From contig URCR01000035.1 of assembly GCA_900546325.1 (NCBI GenBank), forward strand, positions 1 through 30,860: a stretch of DNA of 30,860 nt. The letters are read 5' to 3'. This DNA comes from an uncultured Lachnospiraceae bacterium. GTDB taxonomy: Bacteria; Bacillota; Clostridia; Lachnospirales; Lachnospiraceae. This document shows, piece after piece, positions 7,084 to 14,986 of this stretch (within the stretch, counting starts at the first letter, position 1; each line of letters opens with the position of its first letter). The position numbers and the translations under genes were made by a program. The notes beneath the pieces are model-generated. The model had not been told where the DNA came from. It did not search any database and was given only the letters and a program-made list of their open reading frames with translations.

Positions 7084-9327
7084 ATGTACGCGGATATCAT
7101 TGTAGATATTACCCATGAAAAATTAGATAAGATCTTTCAATACCGGATCCCGGAAGAGATGGAAACGCTGATACGGGCAGGGATGGAAGTTTTTGTTCCG
7201 TTCGGCAGAGCAAACCGCGAGACAAGGGGATATGTGATCGGATTTTCGGAAAAATGCAGTTACGATCCCAAGAAGATCAAGGAGATCACACGGATCAGCC
7301 AAAATCATGTTGCAATCGAGGCAAAACTGGTGGCGCTCGCGGCATGGATGAAGGAACATTATGGCGGCACAATGATACAGGCATTAAAGACGGTACTTCC
7401 AATCAAGCAGCAGGAGAAGCAGAAAGAGCAGAGAAGGATCCGGCTGCTTCTTGACAGGCGGGAAGCAGAGGAAAGGCTGGAATATTTTCTCTCCAAAAAT
7501 CAGACTGCCAGGGCAAGGCTTCTTGCGGCGCTGTCAGATCATCCGGTTCTTCCGTATGAGTATGCCACAGGGCAGCTGAAGGTGACAGCGGCGGTGATCC
7601 GGGCGATGGAAGACCAGGGAATCCTTCGGACAGAAGCCGAGGTTGTGTACCGCAACCCGGTGACTGCAAAGAAGAAAGAACAGCAGTCCGTCTGCTATAC
7701 CGAGGCACAGCAGACGGCGATCCATACGTTCTGCGAAGAGTACCGGCAGGGGATACGCGGCACTTATCTCGTGTATGGTGTGACCGGGAGCGGGAAAACA
7801 GAAGTCTACATGGAAATGATCGAGCATGTGATCTCGGAAGGGAAGCAGGCGATCGTTCTGATCCCGGAAATTGCCCTGACGTATCAGACAGTCATGCGGT
7901 TTTACCAGAGGTTCGGCGACCGGGTATCGATCATCAATTCCAGATTGTCAAAAGGGGAGCGGTATGATCAGATGCTCCGGGCAAAGAGAGGGGAGATCGA
8001 TGTGATGATCGGTCCCCGCTCGGCACTGTTTACCCCGTTTGAGAGACTGGGACTGATCATCATCGATGAGGAACATGAGGGAACTTATAAAAGTGAGCAG
8101 ACACCGCGCTATCATGCGAGAGAGACTGCCATCGCTCGTGCCGGGATGGAAGGGGCAAGTGTTGTGCTTGGGTCAGCGACTCCGTCGATGGAGGCGTTTT
8201 ATAAAGCGGTGACCGGAGAATTTCGTCTGCTCAGGCTTCCGGGCCGGGCAAAGCAAAGAGAGATGGCACATGTGACAGTGGCAGATATGCGAAAAGAGCT
8301 GGAAAAGGGAAACCGGTCTATTTTCAGCGATGAGCTTCGAGGGCTGATGGAAGACCGGCTAAAGAAGAAGGAACAGATCATGTTGTTTTTGAACCGCCGC
8401 GGGTATGCAGGATTTATCTCCTGCCGCTCCTGCGGTCATGTGGTAAAATGTCCGCACTGTGATGTGTCCCTTTCTTCGCACAGGAATGGGAAGCTGGTAT
8501 GCCATTACTGTGGTTATGAACAGCCGATGGTGACATCCTGCCCGGAATGCGGTTCCGGACATATCGGAGGGTTTCGTGCCGGAACCCAGCAGATCGAAGA
8601 ACTGCTCATGCGGGAGTTTCCGCAGGCAAAAGTCCTTCGGATGGACATGGATACGACGAAGCAGAAAGACGGACATGAGAAGATCCTTGCGGCATTTGCA
8701 AATGGGGAGGCGGACATTCTTGTAGGGACACAGATGATCGTAAAAGGACATGATTTTGGCAATGTCACGCTGGTCGGAGTGCTTGCCGCGGATTTATCAC
8801 TCTATGCCGATGATTACCGTGCGGGTGAGAGAACCTTTCAGCTTCTGACGCAGGCGGCAGGCCGTGCGGGGAGAGGCGAGAAGGCTGGAGAAGTTGTGAT
8901 CCAGACATATAGTCCGGAACATTATAGTATCGTGGCAGCGGCAAAGCAGGATTATGAACAGTTCTTCCAGGAGGAGATGACTTATCGGGCATTGATGGGT
9001 TACCCTCCGGCAAGTCAGCTTCTGGCGGTTCTCGTTTCCTGCAAGGAGGAAAAGCTTCTTGATACAGCATGCCACTATCTGAAGGCTTATGCAGAAACCT
9101 GCAGGAAAAAGTGTGAACAGGCAGGAACAAATATCCAGCTGATCGGGCCTGCAACTCCCTATGTGGGGAAGGTCAGAGATATTTATCGCAGAGTGATTTA
9201 TCTGAAAGCAGAGCAGGAAGCGGTGCTTGTATTCCTGAAAGATCAGCTGGAACAATATATTGAGATTAACAGCGGATTTCAGAATATTTGGGTGCAGTTT
9301 GACTTTAATCCGATGAGTGTATTTTAG
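7084..9327 (+). CDS. priA: Primosomal replication restart helicase PriA
   Basis: A 3'-5' superfamily 2 helicase that recognises stalled forks and reloads the replicative helicase. The 747 residues comprise an N-terminal DNA-binding part (about 1-200), the helicase with Walker A in GVTGSGKT (232-239) and DEEH (328-331), and a zinc region near 446-490 with paired cysteines (CRSCGH, CPHC, CHYCGY, CPECGS). VGTQMIVKGHDF and QAAGRAGRGEKAGEV are the late helicase motifs. All eight expected zinc cysteines are present. The ATG directly follows the murE stop codon, so the two are surely cotranscribed and probably translationally linked. No oddities. Confidence 0.96.
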   Translation: MYADIIVDITHEKLDKIFQYRIPEEMETLIRAGMEVFVPFGRANRETRGYVIGFSEKCSYDPKKIKEITRISQNHVAIEAKLVALAAWMKEHYGGTMIQALKTVLPIKQQEKQKEQRRIRLLLDRREAEERLEYFLSKNQTARARLLAALSDHPVLPYEYATGQLKVTAAVIRAMEDQGILRTEAEVVYRNPVTAKKKEQQSVCYTEAQQTAIHTFCEEYRQGIRGTYLVYGVTGSGKTEVYMEMIEHVISEGKQAIVLIPEIALTYQTVMRFYQRFGDRVSIINSRLSKGERYDQMLRAKRGEIDVMIGPRSALFTPFERLGLIIIDEEHEGTYKSEQTPRYHARETAIARAGMEGASVVLGSATPSMEAFYKAVTGEFRLLRLPGRAKQREMAHVTVADMRKELEKGNRSIFSDELRGLMEDRLKKKEQIMLFLNRRGYAGFISCRSCGHVVKCPHCDVSLSSHRNGKLVCHYCGYEQPMVTSCPECGSGHIGGFRAGTQQIEELLMREFPQAKVLRMDMDTTKQKDGHEKILAAFANGEADILVGTQMIVKGHDFGNVTLVGVLAADLSLYADDYRAGERTFQLLTQAAGRAGRGEKAGEVVIQTYSPEHYSIVAAAKQDYEQFFQEEMTYRALMGYPPASQLLAVLVSCKEEKLLDTACHYLKAYAETCRKKCEQAGTNIQLIGPATPYVGKVRDIYRRVIYLKAEQEAVLVFLKDQLEQYIEINSGFQNIWVQFDFNPMSVF

Positions 9328-9374
9328 GAAAGCACATTTCGGGGGTACATTTTTAGAAAAAAGGAGAAAGTCCG

Positions 9375-9515
9375 GTGGCGGCAGATTTTTCAGAACAAGA
9401 GATCAAATGGAAAATCTGCAGTGTCACGATGAATGATAATAAAGTTAAGAAGAAAGGAGAGTATGGATGCATTTTATCAGAAATGCATCCATACAAGAAA
9501 GAAGATGGCAATTAG
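9375..9515 (+). CDS. Possible 46-aa leader ORF coupled to def
   Basis: A GTG at 9375 has AAGGAG (9361-9366) at the ideal distance of eight bases and opens 46 codons to a TAG at 9513-9515. The stop lies inside the first codons of def (ATG at 9505), an 11-base overlap typical of translational coupling. The def start itself has only a weak ribosome binding site, which makes coupling plausible. The peptide is polar with a Lys-rich middle, two Cys and no signal peptide; I recognise no family. It contains the perfect 14-bp hairpin at 9461-9494. It could instead be a chance ORF in the leader. Confidence 0.4.
   Translation: MAADFSEQEIKWKICSVTMNDNKVKKKGEYGCILSEMHPYKKEDGN
9381..9419 (+). other. Inverted repeat in the def leader
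   Basis: GCAGATTTT (9381-9389) and AAAATCTGC (9411-9419) are perfect complements with a 21-base loop. It lies in the priA-def gap ahead of the stronger 14-bp hairpin and inside the possible leader ORF. It has no T run, so it is not a terminator. Confidence 0.5.
9461..9494 (+). promoter_or_regulatory. Perfect 14-bp hairpin immediately before def
   Basis: GTATGGATGCATTT (9461-9474) pairs perfectly with AAATGCATCCATAC (9481-9494) around a TATCAG loop. It lies between AGGAG (9455-9459) and the def ATG at 9505, and contains an alternative in-frame ATG (9463). Without a T run it is not a terminator. A role in controlling def initiation is inferred from position only. Confidence 0.7.
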
Positions 9516-9975
9516 AAAAATTCGTGAAATGGGAGATGACGTGCTGACGAAGGTCTGCAAAGAAGTAGAAAAGGTGACACCCCGCACGAGAGTGCTGATT
9601 GAGGATATGTTTGATACGATGTATGACGCGATGGGAGTGGGACTTGCTGCGCCGCAGGTCGGAGTGTTAAAGCGAATCGTCACGATCGATGTGGGAGAAG
9701 GACCAATCCTTCTGATCAATCCGGAGATCATTGAGACATCAGGAGAACAGACCGGGGAAGAGGGATGCTTAAGCGTGCCTGGAAAATCCGGTGTGGTGAC
9801 AAGACCGAGTTATGTCAAAGTACGTGCATTGGATGAAGAGATGGAAGAAATCGTGCTGGAAGGGGAAGGACTTCTTGCCCGTGCATTCTGCCATGAGATC
9901 GATCATCTGGACGGGCATTTGTATGTGGAGAAGGTAGAAGGCGAACTGGAAGATATGTACTGCGAAGAAGACTAG
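9505..9975 (+). CDS. def: Peptide deformylase
   Basis: Removes the formyl group from the N-terminal Met of new proteins; an Fe2+/Zn2+ enzyme in the cytosol. All three motifs are present: GVGLAAPQVG, EEGCLSVP (metal-binding Cys) and CHEIDHLDG (two His and the catalytic Glu). The 156 residues from the ATG at 9505 give the usual start MAIRKIREMGDDVL. An in-frame ATG at 9463 would add 14 residues; its AGGAG is only three bases away and it lies inside a hairpin, so I prefer 9505, though that start has just a weak purine run upstream. It may depend on translation of the small ORF that overlaps it. The stop codon is part of the ribosome binding site of fmt, its partner in the formyl-Met cycle. Confidence 0.94.
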   Translation: MAIRKIREMGDDVLTKVCKEVEKVTPRTRVLIEDMFDTMYDAMGVGLAAPQVGVLKRIVTIDVGEGPILLINPEIIETSGEQTGEEGCLSVPGKSGVVTRPSYVKVRALDEEMEEIVLEGEGLLARAFCHEIDHLDGHLYVEKVEGELEDMYCEED

Positions 9976-9986
9976 GAGGAAATACG

Positions 9987-10952
9987 ATGAGAGTCATTTT
10001 TATGGGAACACCGGAATTTTCGGTAGGGACACTGGAGGCCCTTGTGGAGGCAGGGCATGAGATCGTGCTTGCGGTCACGCAGCCGGATAAGCCAAAAGGA
10101 CGAGGAAAAGAGATGCAGTTTACTCCGGTAAAGGAGGCTGCCATCCGCCATGAGATTCCGGTATATCAGCCGGTAAAAGTCCGTGACAAAGCGTGCGTGG
10201 AAGTGTTAAAATCTTATGAGGCAGATGTGATCGTCGTCATTGCATTTGGACAGATTCTTCCAAAGAGCATTCTGGAACTGACACCGTATGGCTGCATTAA
10301 TGTGCACGCATCGCTTCTTCCAAAATACCGGGGAGCAGCACCGATTCAGTGGGCAGTCATTGACGGCGAGAAGGTGTCAGGGGTGACAACGATGCAGATG
10401 GACGAAGGGCTGGATACCGGTGATATGATCTTGAAAAAAGAAGTCGTTCTGGATGAGAAAGAGACAGGTGGCAGTCTTCATGACAAGCTCGCAGCAGAAG
10501 GAGCGGCGCTGTGCGTGGAAACACTGAAAAGACTGGAGGAAGGAACAGCTCCGGCAAAGAAACAGGGAGAGACTACGACAGCTTACGCAAAAATGCTGAC
10601 AAAGCAGATGGGAGAGATCGACTGGAATCAGCCGGCAGAGAAGATCGAGCGTCTGATCCGGGGCCTGAACCCATGGCCGAGTGCCTATACACACTGGAAT
10701 CAGAAAGTGATGAAAATCTGGCTTGCAGACACAGAAGCAGAAGAAAGCCGGGAAGGAAAGGAAATGCCGGCAGCGGGAACAAAACAGCCAGAACCGGGAA
10801 CGATTATGGCAGTCGGGAAAGACCGGTTTTCCGTGCAGACGGGAGAAGGACTGCTGACTGTGCTGGAATTACAGATTCCGGGGAAAAAGCGGATGGATGC
10901 GGGAGCATTTTTGAGAGGATATCAGATCAAAGAGGGAGAAATCTTACGATAG
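9987..10952 (+). CDS. fmt: Methionyl-tRNA formyltransferase
   Basis: Transfers a formyl group from 10-formyltetrahydrofolate to initiator Met-tRNA. The 321-residue protein has the N-terminal formyltransferase fold with the catalytic triad visible: Asn105 and His107 in NVHASLLPKYRG, and Asp143 in DEGLDTGD. The C-terminal beta-barrel tRNA-binding domain (from about 205) starts with AYAKML and QMGEIDW. TAGGAGG, shared with the def stop codon, lies just upstream, so def and fmt are coupled, as in most bacteria. A run of charged residues near 250-265 is longer than in some homologues but lies in a variable loop. Confidence 0.96.
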   Translation: MRVIFMGTPEFSVGTLEALVEAGHEIVLAVTQPDKPKGRGKEMQFTPVKEAAIRHEIPVYQPVKVRDKACVEVLKSYEADVIVVIAFGQILPKSILELTPYGCINVHASLLPKYRGAAPIQWAVIDGEKVSGVTTMQMDEGLDTGDMILKKEVVLDEKETGGSLHDKLAAEGAALCVETLKRLEEGTAPAKKQGETTTAYAKMLTKQMGEIDWNQPAEKIERLIRGLNPWPSAYTHWNQKVMKIWLADTEAEESREGKEMPAAGTKQPEPGTIMAVGKDRFSVQTGEGLLTVLELQIPGKKRMDAGAFLRGYQIKEGEILR

Positions 10953-11038
10953 AAGGATCATGCATGAAAGAATTTGAGAAAACGATAAAGATTCTCTTAA
11001 AAAATTATAAAACAAAGTATTTCTAAAGGAAATTCGTA

Positions 11039-11069
11039 TATAATGATTCTGACAGCCGCAAAAAGCGGC
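11039..11069 (+). promoter_or_regulatory. Possible promoter and leader hairpin before the zinc peptidase gene
   Basis: TATAAT (11039-11044) is a perfect -10 box, but no good -35 lies 16-18 bases upstream. Right after it, GCCGC (11055-11059) pairs with GCGGC (11065-11069) around AAAAA. The arrangement of -10 followed by a short hairpin with an A-rich loop resembles the murE leader. It lies in the only large gap (156 bases) between fmt and thiN, so an internal promoter here is likely. Confidence 0.4.
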
Positions 11070-11108
11070 GATTCACAGAAGAAATCTTTATCAGATAGGA
11101 GCGAGAAA

Positions 11109-11834
11109 ATGTATACAGCATATTATCCAATGTATTTTGATCCAACATACCTGTTTGTGATTGTGGGAGTGCTGCTCTGCATGTTTGCATCTGCAAGAGT
11201 GCGGACAACTTACGCAAAATATGAGCGGGTGAGAAATCATTCCGGGATGACCGGAAGAGATGCCGCAGAGCGGATATTAAGAGGTGCAGGAATCTTTGAT
11301 GTGAGGATCGAGCATGTGAGCGGTCATCTGACAGATCACTATGATCCGAGAAATAAAGTATTACGGCTGTCGGACAGTACGTACGGTTCTGCTTCGGTCG
11401 CTGCCGTCGGCGTGGCGGCCCACGAGTGCGGACATGCAATCCAGCATGCGGTCGGGTATGCACCGCTGAATATCCGGAGCGCACTTGTGCCGGTGGCAAA
11501 CTTTGGCTCGACCATTGCGTGGCCGCTGATTATTTTTGGACTGTTTCTTTCCGGAAATTCTTCCAGCCTTCTGATCCAGATCGGAATTTTGGCATTTTCA
11601 TTATCCGTGTTGTTTCAGATCATTACACTGCCGGTAGAGTTTAATGCATCGGGCAGGGCAATCCGGATTCTCGGGGAGAGTGGAATGCTCTATCCTGACG
11701 AGATCAGCGGAACCAAGAGAGTACTCAGCGCGGCGGCTCTGACGTACGTCGCAAGTGCAGCATCGGCAATCTTACAGCTGATCCGTATCATATTGATCAC
11801 AGGAGGAAGAGGAAATGGCGAAAATGACAGATGA
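11109..11834 (+). CDS. Membrane neutral zinc metallopeptidase (YugP-like)
   Basis: Member of the small membrane zinc peptidase family that includes B. subtilis YugP; substrates are unknown. The 241 residues start with a membrane segment (about 13-30). HECGH at 105-109 is the HExxH zinc and catalytic motif, in AAHECGHAIQH. Two or three hydrophobic segments follow (about 135-152, 155-175 and 205-230), along with VEFNASGRA, which supplies the distant Glu typical of this family. The ATG at 11109 is preceded by AGGAG at good spacing; MYTAYYPMYFDPTY is a usual start. The gene overlaps rsmB by 20 bases. It is commonly found between fmt and rsmB in Clostridia. Confidence 0.9.
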   Translation: MYTAYYPMYFDPTYLFVIVGVLLCMFASARVRTTYAKYERVRNHSGMTGRDAAERILRGAGIFDVRIEHVSGHLTDHYDPRNKVLRLSDSTYGSASVAAVGVAAHECGHAIQHAVGYAPLNIRSALVPVANFGSTIAWPLIIFGLFLSGNSSSLLIQIGILAFSLSVLFQIITLPVEFNASGRAIRILGESGMLYPDEISGTKRVLSAAALTYVASAASAILQLIRIILITGGRGNGENDR

Positions 11835-13173
11835 TAGGGAACTGATACTCGGCGTTCTTCTTGAAATTACGAGGGATGGAGTGTACAGCCATATCGCCAT
11901 TCGAAATGTGCTGGAGAAATACCAGTATTTAGATAAAAAAGAGCGTGCCTTCATCACGAGAGTTGTGGAGGGAACGCTGGAGAGAATGATTGAGATCGAT
12001 TATATTATCAATCAGTTCTCAAAAGTGAAAGTAAACAAAATGAAGCCGGTCATCCGGACGATTCTTAGGAGCGCAGTCTATCAGCTGAAGTATATGGACG
12101 GCGTTCCTGATTCTGCTGTCTGCAATGAGGCAGTCAAGCTTGCGGAGAAAAAAGGGTTCCGAAGTCTCAAGGGGTTTGTCAACGGAGTGCTGCGTGCGAT
12201 TGCAAGAAATATTGACCGGATCCATTATCCGGAGAAAGACAAAAATCTCGTGTCATGGCTTTCCATCCGCTATTCCATCCCGGAGTGGATGATAGAGCTG
12301 TGGCTTTCGGAGTACCGTGCAGAGACGGTGGAGCAGATGTTGAAAGGATTTCTGGAGGAACATCCGACAGTGATCCGCTGTAATCTTCACAAGCAGTCGG
12401 AGAAGGATCTGACGGAGAGACTTCGGAACGAAGGCGTGAAGGTGGAAGATCATCCATATCTTTCCTATGCAAAGAAGATCTCCGGTTATGATTATCTCGG
12501 TGGACTGGAGAGCTTCCGGGACGGGGCATTTCAGGTGCAGGACATCAGTTCGATGCTTGTCGCAGAGATCGCAGCTCCGAAGAGAGGAGATCAGGTGATT
12601 GATGTCTGTGCGGCTCCGGGAGGAAAGGCACTGCACATCGCGGATCTGCTGGATGGAAGCGGGATGGTAGCGGCGAGAGATTTAACGGAATATAAGGTGG
12701 GACTCATCGAGGAAAATATCTGCCGGACTGGTTTCAAAAATATCAGGGCGGAGCAGAAGGATGCGACTGTTTTTGACAAAGCTTCTGAGCAGACGGCGGA
12801 TATTGTGATCGCAGACCTTCCGTGTTCCGGACTTGGGGTTCTGGCAAAAAAGACTGATCTGAAATATAAGATGACAAAGGAAGGGACAGAGAACCTTGCA
12901 AAACTTCAGAGGGAGATCCTCGGTGTAGTGAAAAATTATGTGAAGGATGGCGGAGCGCTCGTATACAGTACATGTACGATCAATCCTGCTGAGAATCTGG
13001 AGAATGTCAGATGGTTCCTTGATACCTGTCCGGAATTTGAGCCGGAGAATGTTGCACCGTTTCTCTGTGAGGAGCTTCAGAAAGATGTCAGGGAAGGGTG
13101 TCTTCAGCTTCTTCCGGGAGTCCATGACAGTGACGGATTTTTTATTGCAAAGTTCAGAAGGAAGAGAAAGTAA
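11815..13173 (+). CDS. rsmB: 16S rRNA (cytosine-5)-methyltransferase RsmB
   Basis: Methylates C967 (E. coli numbering) of 16S rRNA using S-adenosylmethionine. Of the 452 residues, about 1-135 form a NusB-like RNA-binding domain and the rest a Rossmann methyltransferase. Visible are the SAM loop DVCAAPGGK, the PCSGLG motif with Cys337 and the STCTINPAEN motif with Cys387; together these are the two cysteines of RNA m5C enzymes (nucleophile and release). AGGAGG lies inside the end of the preceding peptidase gene. Nine bases separate its stop from the rlmN ATG. Confidence 0.95.
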   Translation: MAKMTDDRELILGVLLEITRDGVYSHIAIRNVLEKYQYLDKKERAFITRVVEGTLERMIEIDYIINQFSKVKVNKMKPVIRTILRSAVYQLKYMDGVPDSAVCNEAVKLAEKKGFRSLKGFVNGVLRAIARNIDRIHYPEKDKNLVSWLSIRYSIPEWMIELWLSEYRAETVEQMLKGFLEEHPTVIRCNLHKQSEKDLTERLRNEGVKVEDHPYLSYAKKISGYDYLGGLESFRDGAFQVQDISSMLVAEIAAPKRGDQVIDVCAAPGGKALHIADLLDGSGMVAARDLTEYKVGLIEENICRTGFKNIRAEQKDATVFDKASEQTADIVIADLPCSGLGVLAKKTDLKYKMTKEGTENLAKLQREILGVVKNYVKDGGALVYSTCTINPAENLENVRWFLDTCPEFEPENVAPFLCEELQKDVREGCLQLLPGVHDSDGFFIAKFRRKRK

Positions 13174-13182
13174 GAGGTGGTT

Positions 13183-14259
13183 ATGAAGCAGGAGAAAAAG
13201 GATATTGGATCTTTCCGGTTTGAAGAATTGAAGGAAGAGATGACGGCAATCGGGGAGAAGGCATTTCGCGCAAAACAGATTTACGAATGGCTGCATGTGA
13301 AACTTGTGCGTTCGTTCGATGAGATGACAAATCTCTCCAAGGCACTCAGAGAAAAACTTGCGCGTCAGTATGAGATTCGGGAGGTGGAAATGCTCGACCG
13401 GCAGGTATCTGCGATGGATGGGACGAATAAATTCCTATTCCGGTTAAGTGACGGACATGTGGTGGAGAGTGTGCTGATGAAATATAAGCATGGCAATTCT
13501 GTCTGCATCTCCTCGCAGGTCGGCTGCAGAATGGGATGCCGTTTCTGTGCCTCGACGATCGGAGGACTTGAGCGGAACCTGACACCGTCTGAAATGCTCG
13601 GACAGATCTATCAGATCCAAAGGATTTCCGGGGAGCGCGTGGCAAATGTTGTCGTGATGGGAACCGGGGAACCGCTGGATAACTATGAGAATTTACTGAC
13701 GTTTATTCAGATTCTGACCGATGAACATGGGCTTCATATCAGTCAGAGAAATCTGACTGTCTCTACATGCGGAATTGTTCCAAAGATGCTGGAACTGGCA
13801 GAAGAACGTTTGCAGATCACACTGGCGCTGTCTCTTCACGGTTCCACACAGGAAAAGAGAAAGAACCTGATGCCTGTGGCAAATAAGTATGAGCTTTCCG
13901 AAGTGTTGGAGGCATGTGATACGTATTTCCAAAAGACGGGAAGAAGAATGACTTTTGAGTACAGTCTTGTCCATGGAGTCAACGATACTGAGGAAGACGC
14001 GAAGGAACTGAGTGCGCTTCTCTCCCACAAAAACTGTCATATCAATCTCATTCCGGTCAACCCGATCAAAGAGCGTGATTTTGAGCGGCCGACAAGGGAG
14101 GCAGCGGAGAAATTTAAAAATAAACTTGAAAAAAGCGGAATAAATGTTACTATAAGAAGAGAAATGGGTTCTGATATCGATGGAGCCTGTGGACAACTAA
14201 GAAAGCGTTATGTTGAAACAAATGGAAGTAAAGGAGAACATCATGAAAACATTTTCTAA
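13183..14259 (+). CDS. rlmN: Dual-specificity 23S rRNA/tRNA adenine-C2 methyltransferase RlmN
   Basis: Radical-SAM enzyme that makes 2-methyladenosine at A2503 of 23S rRNA and A37 of some tRNAs. The cluster cysteines are Cys115, Cys119 and Cys122 in CRMGCRFC, the CxxxCxxC signature. GTGEPLDN binds SAM, and Cys336 near the end (DIDGACGQL) is the cysteine needed to resolve the covalent intermediate. The related resistance enzyme Cfr shares this fold; the NLIPVNP and RRExGxDIDxACGQL pattern and the conserved neighbourhood favour RlmN. The ATG at 13183 follows AGAGGTGG; a GTG at 13177 is the alternative. Its last 17 bases overlap the phosphatase gene. Confidence 0.95.
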   Translation: MKQEKKDIGSFRFEELKEEMTAIGEKAFRAKQIYEWLHVKLVRSFDEMTNLSKALREKLARQYEIREVEMLDRQVSAMDGTNKFLFRLSDGHVVESVLMKYKHGNSVCISSQVGCRMGCRFCASTIGGLERNLTPSEMLGQIYQIQRISGERVANVVVMGTGEPLDNYENLLTFIQILTDEHGLHISQRNLTVSTCGIVPKMLELAEERLQITLALSLHGSTQEKRKNLMPVANKYELSEVLEACDTYFQKTGRRMTFEYSLVHGVNDTEEDAKELSALLSHKNCHINLIPVNPIKERDFERPTREAAEKFKNKLEKSGINVTIRREMGSDIDGACGQLRKRYVETNGSKGEHHENIF

Positions 14260-14986
14260 GACAGACGTGGGGAGAAAAAGGGAGACGAACCAGGATTATG
14301 TCTATGCCAGAACGAAGCCGGTGGGAAAGCTTCCGAATTTATTTGCAGTGGCAGATGGTATGGGAGGACATAATGCAGGAGATCTTGCATCGAAGTGCAC
14401 CGTTGAGATACTGGAGCGTGAGATCGAGGAGAGCACGGAGACCAATATCAAGGACATTATCCGACAGGCAATATATAAAGCAAACGAGAAGATCATAGAG
14501 ATGGCAGAAAGAGATAGTAAGCTGGAAGGCATGGGGACGACCCTCGTTGCCGCGACGATCGTACATAATATGATTTATTTTGCAAATGTGGGAGACAGCC
14601 GTCTTTATCTGATCAATCATACAATCACGCAGCTGACCAAGGACCATTCGCTTGTGGAAGAGATGGTGCGCCTTGGCGGGATCAAGCCGGAGGAGGCGAG
14701 AAATCATCCGGACAAGAATATCATTACGCGCGCGATCGGAGCGAAAGAAGGGGTGGAGCCGGATTTCTTTGAACACAGTCTGAAGAAAGGGGATATCATT
14801 CTGATGTGTTCGGACGGACTCAGCAATATGATAGAGGACGAAGAAATATTCCAGATTGTAAAGAGTGGAAGAGACGTTGTAGAGATCACAGAAGACTTGA
14901 TCGAAACGGCAAATGAAAATGGCGGGAAGGACAATATAGGGGTTGTTGTCATTGAGCCATTGGCAGATGAGGTGAGTATATGTTAA
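14243..14986 (+). CDS. prpC: PP2C-family Ser/Thr protein phosphatase (PrpC/Stp)
   Basis: Metal-dependent phosphatase that reverses phosphorylation by the PASTA kinase encoded next to it. The 247 residues show the PP2C series in order: RETNQD, VADGMGGHNAG (two metal-binding Asp/Gly), GMGTT, GDSRLY, TKDHS, MCSDGL and GKDNIG. No membrane segment, so cytosolic. AGGAG at 14232-14236 supports the ATG at 14243, inside the end of rlmN. Its stop codon overlaps the kinase start (ATGTTAA), a tight coupling that ties the amounts of phosphatase and kinase. Confidence 0.95.
   Translation: MKTFSKTDVGRKRETNQDYVYARTKPVGKLPNLFAVADGMGGHNAGDLASKCTVEILEREIEESTETNIKDIIRQAIYKANEKIIEMAERDSKLEGMGTTLVAATIVHNMIYFANVGDSRLYLINHTITQLTKDHSLVEEMVRLGGIKPEEARNHPDKNIITRAIGAKEGVEPDFFEHSLKKGDIILMCSDGLSNMIEDEEIFQIVKSGRDVVEITEDLIETANENGGKDNIGVVVIEPLADEVSIC

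Noticed and set aside
10964..11026. A 20-codon ORF between fmt and the zinc peptidase gene
   Set aside because: AAGGA lies upstream, but the peptide is short, Lys-rich and unrecognised, and it ends before the likely promoter. It is probably chance.
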